NCBI RefSeq assembly: GCF_010730055.1
Contig: NZ_AP022575.1
Coordinates: forward strand, 62,001-126,000
Length of the DNA: 64,000 bases
Direction of reading: 5' to 3'
Source: Mycobacterium shinjukuense
Lineage (GTDB): Bacteria; Actinomycetota; Actinomycetes; Mycobacteriales; Mycobacteriaceae
Below the pieces are notes generated by a model that ran no database searches, was not told where the DNA came from, and saw only the letters and a list, made by a program, of their open reading frames with translations. Shown one piece after another: positions 19,496 to 28,728 of the stretch (position 1 is its first letter; every line of letters starts with the position of its first letter). A program made the position numbers and the translations under genes.

Positions 19496-20836
19496 CTAAC
19501 TGGGGCCGGGAAGTTTCAGCAGCAGCCGCGCGCCGCCGAGCGGGCTGCTGTCCAGCGAAGCGGTCCCGCCGTGCAGCTGGGCCTGCTGGGCCACCAACGC
19601 CAAACCCAGGCCGGAACCCGAATGCGACGCCGTGGACCCGCGGGAGAACCGCTCGAACACCACCGTGCGCTCGTCTTCGGGCACTCCGCTGCCGTTGTCG
19701 TCGATGGCGATCTCGACCCCGGCCCGGGAGCTGACCGCCGACAGCTGCACCCGGGTCGCGCCGCCGTGTTTGACGGCGTTGGCGATGGCGTTGTCGACCG
19801 CCAGCCGCAGGCCGGCCGGCAGGCCCACGATGATGCAGGTCGGCGAGGGCACCAGGGAGACGTCCAGGTCGGGGTAGATCCGCATGGCGTCGTGGGCCGC
19901 CCGGTCGAGCAGCTCGGTGATGTCGACCGGCACATGATCCTCCGAGGTGGACAGTTCACCCTGGGCCAACCGTTCCAGGGCGCTTAGCGTGGCTTCGATG
20001 CGCGACTGGGTGCGGATCACATCGTTGAGCACCTCTTTGCGCTGGTCCTCGGGCAGATCCAGGGTGGACAACACCTCGAGGTTGGTCCGCATCGCGGTCA
20101 GCGGGGTGCGCAATTCGTGCGATGACACCGCCGCGAAATCGCGGGCCGAGGCCAGCGCCTCCTTGGTCCGGTTCTGCTCGTTCCAGATGCGCTGCAACAT
20201 GCCCCGCATCGCCTCGGCGATCTCGATGGCCTCGCTCGCGCCGTGCACCTCGACCCGAGGCGCCTCGTCACCGGCGTCGATCGACCTGGTTTGTTCGGCA
20301 AGCTGTTTGAACGGCCGCACCGCGAAGGCGGCCAGCAGCCAGGCGAACACCGCGGCCGCGCCGATGGCGAAGGCACAGATCAGCAGCACCCGGCGATGCA
20401 GGTTGTTGGTCTCGGCGATGGTGGTGTCGTAGGTCGCGCCCACCGCCACCGACGTCGGCTCGGGTCCGGGTATCTCGACCGTGCGCACCCGGTAGCGCAC
20501 CCCGCGGATATAGGTGTCGGCATAGTCGGCCTGCAGCCTGGGCAGCGTGATGTCGGAATTCGACTTGATCACGTTGCCGCTGCGGACCGTGATGAGGGCG
20601 TCGCGGTCGTTGGGTGAGCGTGGGATCTCGTCGAGACCGCGCGGCACGAACGGGATGGCGAATCCGGCGGCCTCGTCCAGCCGCCGGTCCAGCCGCTCCT
20701 TGCGGTCGTTGGTGATCCCGACCCAGACGACGGTGCCGACGATGAGCACCGGAATCGCCGCGCCGATGGCCGTCGCGACCACCACCCGGGTGCGCAGCGA
20801 GGGCGTGCGGGCGAAGATCCGCGACAGGATGTTCAC
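19496..20836 (-). CDS. prrB: Sensor histidine kinase PrrB
   Basis: This 446-residue kinase has two membrane helices (about 16-40 and 149-172) flanking an extracytoplasmic sensor region of about 105 residues. A HAMP domain (about 172-225) follows. The dimerisation/phosphoacceptor motif SSHELRTPLTAMRTN carries His240. The HATPase domain has its N box (DNAIANAVKHG), G1 (DNGSGVPEDE) and G2 (GSGLGLALV). It phosphorylates PrrA, encoded 11 bp upstream in the same unit. The prrAB pair is essential in M. tuberculosis and has been linked to nitrogen limitation and early intracellular growth. Confidence 0.96.
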   Translation of the reverse strand: MNILSRIFARTPSLRTRVVVATAIGAAIPVLIVGTVVWVGITNDRKERLDRRLDEAAGFAIPFVPRGLDEIPRSPNDRDALITVRSGNVIKSNSDITLPRLQADYADTYIRGVRYRVRTVEIPGPEPTSVAVGATYDTTIAETNNLHRRVLLICAFAIGAAAVFAWLLAAFAVRPFKQLAEQTRSIDAGDEAPRVEVHGASEAIEIAEAMRGMLQRIWNEQNRTKEALASARDFAAVSSHELRTPLTAMRTNLEVLSTLDLPEDQRKEVLNDVIRTQSRIEATLSALERLAQGELSTSEDHVPVDITELLDRAAHDAMRIYPDLDVSLVPSPTCIIVGLPAGLRLAVDNAIANAVKHGGATRVQLSAVSSRAGVEIAIDDNGSGVPEDERTVVFERFSRGSTASHSGSGLGLALVAQQAQLHGGTASLDSSPLGGARLLLKLPGPS

Positions 20837-20847
20837 CTATGGCATCC

Positions 20848-21558
20848 TCATTGCATCCTGAGCACGAACCCGACTCCCCGGACGGTGTGCAGCAGCCTGG
20901 GACCGCCATGGGCCTCCAGCTTGCGGCGCAGGTACCCGATGAACACGTCGACGACGTTGGTGTCGGCGGCAAAGTCGTAGCCCCACACCAGCTCCAGCAG
21001 CTGCGCACGGGACAGCACCGCCGTCTTGTGTTCGGCCAGCACCGCGAGCAGGTCGAACTCGCGCTTGGTCAAATCGACGTCCACGCCGTTAACCCGGGCG
21101 CGGCGGCCGGGGATGTCCACCTCCAGCGGGCCCACCGTGATGGTCTCCGAGGAGGACGTGGCGGTGGAGCCGCGGCGGCGCAGCAGCGCGCGCACCCGGG
21201 CGACCAACTCGGCCAGCACGAACGGCTTGACCAGATAGTCGTCGGCGCCGGCCTCCAGGCCGGCCACCCGGTCGTCGACCGAGCTGCGTGCCGACAGCAC
21301 ACAGACCGGGACGTCGTTGTCCATCGCTCGCAGCGCCGTGACGACGCTGACGCCGTCGAGCACGGGCATGTTGATGTCGAGCACGATCGCGTCCGGCCGG
21401 GTCTCGGTCGCGCTGCGCAAGGCCTCGGCGCCATCGACCGCGGTCGAAACCTCGAAGCCGGACAACCGTAGGCCACGTTCCAGCGAGGCCAGCACATCGG
21501 AGTCGTCGTCGACGACCAAGACCCGCGGCGAGGTTACACCAGTGTCCATGTCGCTCAT
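20848..21558 (-). CDS. prrA: Two-component response regulator PrrA
   Basis: This OmpR/PhoB-type regulator has 236 residues. The receiver domain has the acidic pair in VVDDDSD, phosphoacceptor Asp61 (IVLDINMP) and the conserved Lys in DDYLVKPF. The winged-helix output domain (about 135-236) carries LTKREFDLLAVLAEH and DVFIGYLRRKLE. It is first in the unit with prrB on the minus strand and is almost identical to the remembered M. tuberculosis PrrA sequence. A 64-bp gap separates it from the MFS gene upstream on the same strand. Confidence 0.97.
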   Translation of the reverse strand: MSDMDTGVTSPRVLVVDDDSDVLASLERGLRLSGFEVSTAVDGAEALRSATETRPDAIVLDINMPVLDGVSVVTALRAMDNDVPVCVLSARSSVDDRVAGLEAGADDYLVKPFVLAELVARVRALLRRRGSTATSSSETITVGPLEVDIPGRRARVNGVDVDLTKREFDLLAVLAEHKTAVLSRAQLLELVWGYDFAADTNVVDVFIGYLRRKLEAHGGPRLLHTVRGVGFVLRMQ

Positions 21559-21622
21559 CTTGCCTGATTGTCGGCCATGACGGTGGGAGGATCACCGCCG
21601 GGTCGCCCGGGCCCGCGAGCAG

Positions 21623-22885
21623 TCACACAATCGCCTCGGAATCGTGGACGTCCTGCCGTTTCGCGACCGCTCGCGCGGGTGGGCGCAGCAGGGACGCCAA
21701 CCCCAGCCAGATGATCAGCGATCCCAGCGACACCGCCCCGAGCATCGCGAACGCGACCGGGAACCCGAGGTGCTGGGCCACAACTCCGCCCAGCAGGGGG
21801 CTGAGCGCACCCCCGAGGCCCTGGGCGGCCATGATGGCGCCCTGGCCGACGTTGATGTGGCCGGTGCCATCTAGGATGCGGGCCACCAGCCCCGGCACCG
21901 CGACCGAGAGCATGCCGGCGCCGATCCCGTCCAGCACCTGCACCGGGATGACGCCCCAGGTGGTGATCACAGCGGCGGCGAGCAGCCCGCGGACCGGTAA
22001 GACGGTGAACGCGATCAGGATGGCCAGCCAGTAGCCGCGGGTCTGTGCGATCCTCATCGCTACCAGCGCGGCCACGATCATGACCGCCTGGGCGACGACG
22101 ACGGTGCTGGCCACCGTGGCAAACGGGTTGGCGTGGGTGGCCACCACGGCCAGCCCGTAGAACGGCAATATCGCCGCGTTGCCCAGGTGGAACAACACCA
22201 GCGCGGCGGCCAGCGCCAGCAGCGGCCGGGACCGCAGCAGCACCCGCATCGCCGACACCGGGACCTCACCGGCGGGGGGCTCGCCGCGCGCGACGTGATG
22301 ATCGATGCGAGCACCCGGGATTGCCAGCACGGCCACGATGGTTACCACCGCGAACCCAACGGCCAGCCAGAACACCCCCCCGTAGCCAAATAGCCAGCCC
22401 AGGAGCCCCGATGCGGCGGCGCCCACCATGTTGCCCGCGTGGTTGTAGGCCTGATTCCGGCCGTTCTGGGCGGTGAAGCCGGCCTGGCCCACCACGCCGA
22501 GCGTGATGCCGATCACCGCGGGGGCGATCGTCGCCCCGGAGATGCACATCACCGCCTGCGCCCCCGCCACCACCCAGAACTGCCGCGATGTCAGGATCAC
22601 CGCCGACGCGGCCACCGCGGCGAGACCGACGACGATGACACAGGCCCGCTTGCGGTGGGTGGCATCGACCAGGGCCCCGGCGGGTCCCACGGCGACCATG
22701 CCGACGATCGCCCCGAGGGTGATCACCGCACCGATGGCACCGGTCGTCCAGCCACGACTGGCCAGCAACACGCCCAGAAACGGACCCATCCCGGCCTCCA
22801 TGTCGGCCATGAAGAAGTTCACCGTCTGCAGCGCGGCCCGGTCCCGGCCGCAATACCGCGGTGGGGGGATCTCCTGGAAAGGCAT
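21623..22885 (-). CDS. MFS transporter
   Basis: This protein of about 420 residues has 12 predicted hydrophobic segments and the loop 2-3 signature GPAGALVDATHRKR, typical of major facilitator drug/solute efflux pumps. The substrate cannot be read from sequence. An open frame extends up to 22963, but the ATG at 22885 (MPFQEIPPPRYCGRDR) fits the family N-terminus and keeps the CIRCE element outside the coding region; AAGGA lies immediately before it. The gene is absent between prrA and accD3 in M. tuberculosis. It is divergent from a glycosyltransferase operon, and the CIRCE element lies 72 nt upstream of its start. Confidence 0.85.
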   Translation of the reverse strand: MPFQEIPPPRYCGRDRAALQTVNFFMADMEAGMGPFLGVLLASRGWTTGAIGAVITLGAIVGMVAVGPAGALVDATHRKRACVIVVGLAAVAASAVILTSRQFWVVAGAQAVMCISGATIAPAVIGITLGVVGQAGFTAQNGRNQAYNHAGNMVGAAASGLLGWLFGYGGVFWLAVGFAVVTIVAVLAIPGARIDHHVARGEPPAGEVPVSAMRVLLRSRPLLALAAALVLFHLGNAAILPFYGLAVVATHANPFATVASTVVVAQAVMIVAALVAMRIAQTRGYWLAILIAFTVLPVRGLLAAAVITTWGVIPVQVLDGIGAGMLSVAVPGLVARILDGTGHINVGQGAIMAAQGLGGALSPLLGGVVAQHLGFPVAFAMLGAVSLGSLIIWLGLASLLRPPARAVAKRQDVHDSEAIV

Positions 22886-22956
22886 TCCTTGATTGTTGCC
22901 AAGCTCGGCCGGTTGGACGCAAGACGCCTTGGCGAGTGCTGGCCAAACGACAATAA

Positions 22957-22983
22957 TTAGCACTCGTTGGATGAGACTGCTAA
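22957..22983. promoter_or_regulatory. CIRCE element (predicted HrcA operator)
   Basis: TTAGCACTC (22957-22965), a 9-nt spacer, and GACTGCTAA (22975-22983) match the CIRCE consensus TTAGCACTC-N9-GAGTGCTAA with one mismatch, in the right arm. The spacer length is exact. CIRCE is the binding site of the heat-shock repressor HrcA, known in mycobacteria at groES/groEL. Here it lies 34 nt before the start of a glycosyltransferase gene and 72 nt before the divergent MFS gene, with no chaperone gene nearby. Confidence 0.75.
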
Positions 22984-23017
22984 CGCGTGTGATGGATGGA
23001 CAAGGAGGGAAACGTCA

Positions 23018-24202
23018 ATGCGCGGTGCTGATTTCGTCTTACCAACCGATCCGGACCACGGCCGTTCCATCCGGATCGTGCTGGTCGCCCCGCCGTACTT
23101 TGACATACCACCCAATGGCTATGGCGGGGTGGAGGCCGTGGTCGCCGACCTCGCCGACACGCTGGTCGACCGCGGCCACCAGGTCACCGTCTTGGGCGCG
23201 GGCGAATCCGCAACCGCGGCCCGATTCATCCCGCTGTGGGATCGTGCGATACCCCATCGGCTGGGCGAGCCCTATCCGGAAATCATGCACGCGCTGAAGG
23301 TACGCAGCGCCATCGTCCGGATCGCCGCGGTCGACGGCGTCGACGTGGTCCATGACCACACCTTTGCCGGCCCGATGAACGCGCCGGCCTACCGTGCGCT
23401 GGGGGTGCCGACGGTGGTGACCGTGCACGGCCCGATCGATGACGACTTGTATCCGTATTACCGGGAACTTAGCGACGGTGTCGGTCTGGTCGCCATCAGC
23501 GACCGCCAGCAGGAGCTGGCCCCCGACCTGAATTGGATTGGGCGCGTCCACAACGCGTTGCGGCTCGACGACTGGCCGTTGCAGACGGAAAAGCATGAGT
23601 ATGCCCTGTTTCTGGGCCGGTTCGCGCCGTATAAGGGCGCTCATCTGGCCCTCCAGGCCGCCCATCGGGCGGGGATCCCGTTGGTCCTGGCCGGAAAATG
23701 CAACGAGCCCGCGGAGAAGGCGTATTTCGAGGACCGCGTGCGACCGCTGCTCACCGCAAACGACCACGTGTTTGGTGAGGCCGATGCCGTCAGCAAGCGC
23801 AAACTGTTGGCCGGCGCGCGTTGTCTGCTGTTCCCCGTTCAATGGGAGGAGCCGTTCGGAATCGTCATGATCGAAGCGATGGCCTGCGGTACACCGGTGG
23901 TCGCATTGCGCGGTGGTGCCGTCCCCGAGGTGATCGTGCACGGCGTGTCTGGCCTGGTGTGCGATCGGGTGGACGAGCTGCCCGCCGCCATCGAGCGGGC
24001 GCGGACACTGGATCCGCATGCCTGCCGGCGCCATGTTGCCACGAATTTCGAGGTGGCGCAGTTCGGTTCGGCGTACGAGCAGATCTACCGCAAGGTCCTG
24101 CACCAACCGTCCGGTGGCCGGTGGGTATCGACCAGAGGTGTCGTCAATAGTCTCGAGCAGGGCGCCCGCGCCGCTGACCTCGGGCAGAAGGCCAGCGCGT
24201 GA
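23018..24202 (+). CDS. GT4-family glycosyltransferase
   Basis: This 394-residue protein has a GT-B fold. The N-terminal Rossmann part (VLVAPPYFDIPPNGYGGVE) carries the sugar-acceptor loop. The C-terminal GT4 domain contains FLGRFAPYKGAHLALQAA and the EX7E nucleotide-sugar motif in EEPFGIVMIEAMACGTP. The ATG at 23018 is chosen because AAGGAGG sits 8 nt upstream; an open frame to 22967 would overlap the CIRCE element. Its stop overlaps the next start by 4 nt (GTGA), so it is translationally coupled to a glycogen-debranching-type enzyme. The pair probably acts on an alpha-glucan or glycoside, but donor and acceptor are unknown. The CIRCE element upstream predicts heat or stress induction. Confidence 0.9.
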   Translation: MRGADFVLPTDPDHGRSIRIVLVAPPYFDIPPNGYGGVEAVVADLADTLVDRGHQVTVLGAGESATAARFIPLWDRAIPHRLGEPYPEIMHALKVRSAIVRIAAVDGVDVVHDHTFAGPMNAPAYRALGVPTVVTVHGPIDDDLYPYYRELSDGVGLVAISDRQQELAPDLNWIGRVHNALRLDDWPLQTEKHEYALFLGRFAPYKGAHLALQAAHRAGIPLVLAGKCNEPAEKAYFEDRVRPLLTANDHVFGEADAVSKRKLLAGARCLLFPVQWEEPFGIVMIEAMACGTPVVALRGGAVPEVIVHGVSGLVCDRVDELPAAIERARTLDPHACRRHVATNFEVAQFGSAYEQIYRKVLHQPSGGRWVSTRGVVNSLEQGARAADLGQKASA

Positions 24203-26325
24203 CCGTTCCGACCGCGTTCAACAGCGGCGCGCCGGCCCGCATCGGTGCGGGCAGCGACACCGTGACCCTGGTCGAGGGTGCCACGTTCTGCCTGTCCAAC
24301 CGTCACGGCGACATCGCGGTCGGCACCCCGCACGGGCTGTTTTTCCGGGATGCGCGGGTGTTGTCGCGATGGGAGCTTCGGGTGGACGGCCAGGTCGCGG
24401 AGTCGCTGTCCGTCGAGTCGGCGGAGGCGTTCGCTGCCCAGTTCATTCTGCGCCGCGCGCCGCGCTCGGGGCTGGTGGAGAGCACACTGCTGGTGGTCCG
24501 GGAGCGGCTGGTCGCCGACGGGCTGCGGGAGACCATTTCGTTGCACAACCTGGACAAGGAGAGCACGGTGGTCTCCCTCGAACTGCACGTCGACGCCGAT
24601 TTCGCCGACCTGTTCGCGGTCAAGGAGGGGCGGGCGCCGCTGGCGGGCGCCGACATGACGGTGGCCGATGGCGAGCTGGTGCTGCGCGGGCGAACAGACT
24701 CGGTACGCGGCCTGACGGTGGCCGCGACCGGCGATCCGGTCGTGGTGCCCGGCTCGCTGAACTGGCGGGTGCTGGTTCCGCCCGGCGAACGCTGGCAAAC
24801 CGAGATCATGGTGCAGCCGACGTGGGCGAATCACAAGATCCGAACCCGCTTTCCCCGCGGCGAGAACGTCGAGTTCAGCGCTCCGGCCCTCAAGATCGAG
24901 GCCTGGCGCGACACCGCGACCACGGTCGAAACCGACCATGGCGTGCTGGCCCGGGTGCTGCGGCAAACCGAAAGTGATCTGGGGGCGTTGCTGATTCACG
25001 ACGACGACGGTCATAGCCGGCCGTTTGTCGCCGCCGGGGCGCCCTGGTTCATGACGCTGTTCGGCCGCGACAGCTTGCTGACCGCGTGGATGGCCCTGCC
25101 CCTGGACGTGGGTCTGGCGGTCGGGACGCTGCGCCAGCTCGCGGATGTGCAGGGACGGCGGGTCGACCCGGTCACCGAGGAACAGCCGGGGCGGATCATG
25201 CACGAAATCCGCCGCGGTCCGGCCAGCGTCGATGTGCTGGGCGGCAGCATCTACTACGGCTCGATCGACGCCACGCCGCTGTTCGTGATGCTGCTGGCTG
25301 AAAGTTGGCGGTGGGGCGCCGACGAGGCGGCGGTCCGGTCGTTACTGCCTGCCGCCGACGCGGCGCTGACCTGGGCGGTACGGTACGGCGACCGCGATGG
25401 CGATGGCTTGGTCGAATACCAGCGCGCCACCGACCGCGGACTGGTCAACCAGGGCTGGAAGGACAGCTTCAACGGGGTCAACGACGCCGCAGGTCGGCTC
25501 GCCGACCCGCCGATCGCGCTGTGCGAGGTGCAGGGTTACCTGTACGCGGCCCTGCTGTCGCGGGCCGAACTCGCCGAGGCGCTCGGGGACGAACGCACCG
25601 CGGCGCGGTTGCGTGAGCGTGCGCACGCGTTGCGGACCAAGTTCCTCGACGCATTCTGGCTGCCGCAGGATGGCTGGTATGCGATCGCGCTGGATGGACG
25701 CAAGCGCCCGGTCGACGCGTTGACCAGCAACGTCGGCCACTGCTTGTGGACGGGCATCGCCACCGATGAACACGCTGCGGCCATCGTGGAGCGGCTCGCC
25801 GGTGCCGAGATGGACTCCGGATTCGGGTTGCGCACGCTGGCCACCACCATGGGCGCATACAACCCGATGAGCTACCACAACGGCTCGGTGTGGCCACATG
25901 ACACCGCGATCGCGGTAGCCGGCCTGCTGCGCTACCGCCACCTGCCCGGCGCCGTGCGGTTGGCCGAACGTCTTGCGACCGGACTTCTTGATGCGGCAAC
26001 GAGTTTCGGCGGGCGCCTACCCGAGCTGTTCTGTGGATTCCCCCGTTCTCAGTTCGCTTCGCCGGTGCCTTACCCAACGTCGTGCTCACCACAGGCGTGG
26101 GCCAGCGCCGCGCCGCTGTTGCTGCTGCGGTCGTTTCTGGGACTTGACCCGAATGTGCCGCATCGCACGCTGTCGGTGTCGCCGCACTTACCGACGGAGT
26201 GGGGCCGGATCGCGTTGACCAATCTGCGGCTGGGCGGTGCGACCGTACATTTGGAAGCCGAGGGTCAGGCCGTCAAGACGCACGGTCTGGGCGACGATTG
26301 GCAGCTGCTGACGCCTGCCAGCTAA
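24199..26325 (+). CDS. Amylo-alpha-1,6-glucosidase-like (glycogen debranching) enzyme
   Basis: This 708-residue protein has the N-terminal beta-sandwich of bacterial/archaeal debranching enzymes (about residues 15-215; FCLSNRHGDIAVGTPHGLFF, FRDARVLSRWEL). An (alpha/alpha)6 catalytic barrel (about 250-650) follows, with GAPWFMTLFGRDSLL, HEIRRGPAS and SYHNGSVWPHDTAIA. Enzymes of this architecture hydrolyse alpha-glucosidic links in branched glucans or small glycosides; which one cannot be decided here. The GTG start overlaps the glycosyltransferase stop. It ends 26 bp from the convergent flavoprotein gene. The operon is not present at this place in M. tuberculosis. Confidence 0.88.
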   Translation: MTVPTAFNSGAPARIGAGSDTVTLVEGATFCLSNRHGDIAVGTPHGLFFRDARVLSRWELRVDGQVAESLSVESAEAFAAQFILRRAPRSGLVESTLLVVRERLVADGLRETISLHNLDKESTVVSLELHVDADFADLFAVKEGRAPLAGADMTVADGELVLRGRTDSVRGLTVAATGDPVVVPGSLNWRVLVPPGERWQTEIMVQPTWANHKIRTRFPRGENVEFSAPALKIEAWRDTATTVETDHGVLARVLRQTESDLGALLIHDDDGHSRPFVAAGAPWFMTLFGRDSLLTAWMALPLDVGLAVGTLRQLADVQGRRVDPVTEEQPGRIMHEIRRGPASVDVLGGSIYYGSIDATPLFVMLLAESWRWGADEAAVRSLLPAADAALTWAVRYGDRDGDGLVEYQRATDRGLVNQGWKDSFNGVNDAAGRLADPPIALCEVQGYLYAALLSRAELAEALGDERTAARLRERAHALRTKFLDAFWLPQDGWYAIALDGRKRPVDALTSNVGHCLWTGIATDEHAAAIVERLAGAEMDSGFGLRTLATTMGAYNPMSYHNGSVWPHDTAIAVAGLLRYRHLPGAVRLAERLATGLLDAATSFGGRLPELFCGFPRSQFASPVPYPTSCSPQAWASAAPLLLLRSFLGLDPNVPHRTLSVSPHLPTEWGRIALTNLRLGGATVHLEAEGQAVKTHGLGDDWQLLTPAS

Positions 26326-26351
26326 GACGGTGTCACGACCGCGGGCGGCGA

Positions 26352-28022
26352 TTAGAGGGCGTCGGCCGCGGCGCGGCCGGCGGCGCGTCCGGAGAAGATG
26401 CAGCCACCCAGGAAGGTGCCTTCCAGCGCGTTGTAGCCGTGCACGCCGCCGCCGCCGAACCCGGCGACCTCGCCGGCGGCATACAGGCCGGGAATGGGTT
26501 GGCCGTCGGCGCCCAGGGCGCGGGAGTCAAGGTCGGTCTGGATGCCGCCCAACGTTTTCCGGGTCAGGATGTGCAGCCGCACGCCGATCAGTGGTCCGGC
26601 GGCGGGGTCGAGGATGCGGTGCGGGGCGGCCACCCGGCCGAGCCGGTCGCTGAGCGATGCCCGCGCGTTGCGGATGCCCTGCACCTGCACGTCCTTGCAG
26701 AACGGGTTGTCCACCTGCAGATCCCGGGCGTAGATCTGCGCGCGAATCTTTGCCGGGTCCAGCAGGGGTTCGTCGGTCAGGCCGTTCATCAGCCCGACGA
26801 GTTCTTCGATGGTGTCGGCAACCACGAAGTCGACGCCGCGAGCCTTGAATGCCTCGACGGGAGCGGGGGCGTTTCTGTTCAAGAATCGTTCCTGCACCAG
26901 GGCCAGCAGGTTCTTGGACGTGATGTCGGGGTTTTGCTCCGAGCCGGACAGGGCGAATTCCTTCTCGATGATTTTTTGGGTCAGGATGAACCAGGAGTGG
27001 CTGTATTGCGCGATGTCGGGGGTGGTGCGCAGATAGCGCAGGGTGCCCAAGGTGTCGTAGCCGGGCAGGTACGGCGCCGGCAGCCGGCGGCCCAGCGCGT
27101 CGAACCACATGGACGACGGGCCGGGAATGATCCGGATGGCGTGGTTGGGCCAGATCGGATCCCAATTGATCACGCCCTCGGTGTAGTGCCACATGCGGTC
27201 GCGATTGACCAGCCGCACTCCGCTGCCCGCGGCGATGTCGAGCATCCGGCCGTCCACGTAGGCGGGCACGCCGGTGATCATCGAGGCCGGCGGCTTGCCC
27301 AGTCGCTGCGGCCAGTAGCGTCGCACCATGTCGTGGTTGCCGCCAATGCCCCCGGTGGCGATGATCACCGCCTGCGCCGAAAGCTCGAACTCGCCGACCT
27401 CATCCCGGTTGGACGGTGCGCCGCGCACCGCGTCGTCGGGGGCCAGCACCGCGCCTTTGACCCCGGTGGCCGCGCCGTCGGTAAAGACCAGTTCGTCGAC
27501 GCGGTGGCGGTGATAGAACGTCACCTGCTGGCGGGTCGCGCTCTCCCGGGCCGAGTCCGCGAACGGCTCCACCACCCCGGTGCCGGTGCCCCAGGAGACA
27601 TGGAAACGCGGGACCGAATTGCCGTGTCCGTCGGCGCGCAAATCGCCGCGCTCACCCCAGCCCACCGTGGGCAAAAACCGGATGCCCCGTTCGGTCAGGT
27701 AGGCGCGTTTCTCCCCGGCGGCGAACTCCACATAGGCGCGCGCCCACTTCGCGGCCCAGAAGTCTTCATCGTCGAGCCGGTCGAATGCCGCACTTCCCGA
27801 CCAGTCGTTCCAGGCCAATTCGAACGAGTCTTTGATCCCCATACGACGCTGCTCGACGCTGTCCACGAGAAAGATCCCGCCGAACGACCAGAAGGCCTGG
27901 CCGCCCAGGTTGGCCTCGTTCTCCTGATCGATCACCGCGACCTTCTTACCGCGGCGGGTCAGCTCGTGGGTGGCGACCAGACCGGCCAAACCTCCACCCA
28001 CCACGATGACATCGGCGTCCAT
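26352..28022 (-). CDS. FAD-binding dehydrogenase, KstD/flavocytochrome c family (Rv0785 type)
   Basis: This 556-residue flavoprotein has an N-terminal FAD-binding motif, VIVVGGGLAGLVATHELTRRG (about 5-25), and a second GG motif, AQAVIIATGGIGGN (about 215-228). The C-terminal FAD signature is PGLYAAGEVAGFGGGGVHG followed by NALEGTFLGGCIFSGR. This is the layout of 3-ketosteroid delta-1-dehydrogenases and fumarate reductase-like flavoproteins. It closely resembles the Rv0785 family, which lies elsewhere in M. tuberculosis, so this locus is rearranged or acquired. GGAAGG precedes the ATG by 7 nt. A TetR regulator is divergent, 91 bp away, and is a likely local repressor. A steroid or other cyclic ketone substrate is possible but unproven. 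Confidence 0.88.
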   Translation of the reverse strand: MDADVIVVGGGLAGLVATHELTRRGKKVAVIDQENEANLGGQAFWSFGGIFLVDSVEQRRMGIKDSFELAWNDWSGSAAFDRLDDEDFWAAKWARAYVEFAAGEKRAYLTERGIRFLPTVGWGERGDLRADGHGNSVPRFHVSWGTGTGVVEPFADSARESATRQQVTFYHRHRVDELVFTDGAATGVKGAVLAPDDAVRGAPSNRDEVGEFELSAQAVIIATGGIGGNHDMVRRYWPQRLGKPPASMITGVPAYVDGRMLDIAAGSGVRLVNRDRMWHYTEGVINWDPIWPNHAIRIIPGPSSMWFDALGRRLPAPYLPGYDTLGTLRYLRTTPDIAQYSHSWFILTQKIIEKEFALSGSEQNPDITSKNLLALVQERFLNRNAPAPVEAFKARGVDFVVADTIEELVGLMNGLTDEPLLDPAKIRAQIYARDLQVDNPFCKDVQVQGIRNARASLSDRLGRVAAPHRILDPAAGPLIGVRLHILTRKTLGGIQTDLDSRALGADGQPIPGLYAAGEVAGFGGGGVHGYNALEGTFLGGCIFSGRAAGRAAADAL

Positions 28023-28113
28023 GCGACGGCCTTCCTATACTGGTGTCCAAACCTACGTATCCGATGCAGTAATGTATCAACTGCGGTCATAAGTTGGGGA
28101 AGGGTTACCGAAG

Positions 28114-28728
28114 ATGACAGCGGCAGCCACCACGTCGGCCAAGCCGGTGCGGGTGACCAAGCGCCGCGCCGAAACCCGTGCACGGCTGATCGACGCAGCG
28201 TTTAAGGTGTTCGCCGACAAGGGATTCGGGCACGTGCGCATCGAGGACGTGTGTGTGGCCGCCGGTTACACCCGCGGGGCGTTCTACTCTCAGTTCGAGA
28301 GCCTCGAGGAGCTGTTCTTCATCCTCTACGACCAGTGGGCCCTGCGCACCGCCGAGCAGCTCCGCAGCGCCATGGAGGGAACTGACCCGGTCAACGACCT
28401 GTCCGGGGTCATCCAGCGGATCGTGGAAACGCTGTTGCTCGAGCGCGACTGGCTGCTCATCAAGATGGACTTCGTGATGTATGCCGCCCGCAACCCCGAG
28501 CTGGCCCAACGGTGGGAGCTGCACCGCGCACAACTGCGAGCCGTCATCGAAGAGCGGCTCACCGCCTCCGGGATCGAGCGGTACCAGTCGATCGACACCG
28601 CCGCCGAAACCGCCCGCGCCGTCATCGCCGTCTATGACGGGGTCAGCATCCAACTGCTGCTTGATCACGACCAGAGCGCGGCTCGCGCCTGGCTCACGCG
28701 ACTGCTCAACGTCGTGCTGACCCACTAA
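28114..28728 (+). CDS. TetR/AcrR-family transcriptional regulator
   Basis: This 204-residue protein has an N-terminal helix-turn-helix at about residues 18-65 (ETRARLIDAAFKVFADKGFG, then AAGYTRGAFYSQFESLEELF). A helical ligand-binding domain of the C-terminal type common in actinobacteria follows. It is divergent from the KstD-like dehydrogenase with 91 bp between starts, which suggests it represses that gene and itself. The ligand is unknown. A degenerate copy of its first 25 codons lies 96 bp downstream. Confidence 0.9.
   Translation: MTAAATTSAKPVRVTKRRAETRARLIDAAFKVFADKGFGHVRIEDVCVAAGYTRGAFYSQFESLEELFFILYDQWALRTAEQLRSAMEGTDPVNDLSGVIQRIVETLLLERDWLLIKMDFVMYAARNPELAQRWELHRAQLRAVIEERLTASGIERYQSIDTAAETARAVIAVYDGVSIQLLLDHDQSAARAWLTRLLNVVLTH

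Noticed and set aside
28023..28113. TetR operator between the flavoprotein and tetR starts
   Set aside because: Only a direct GTATC repeat could be seen, not a convincing palindrome.
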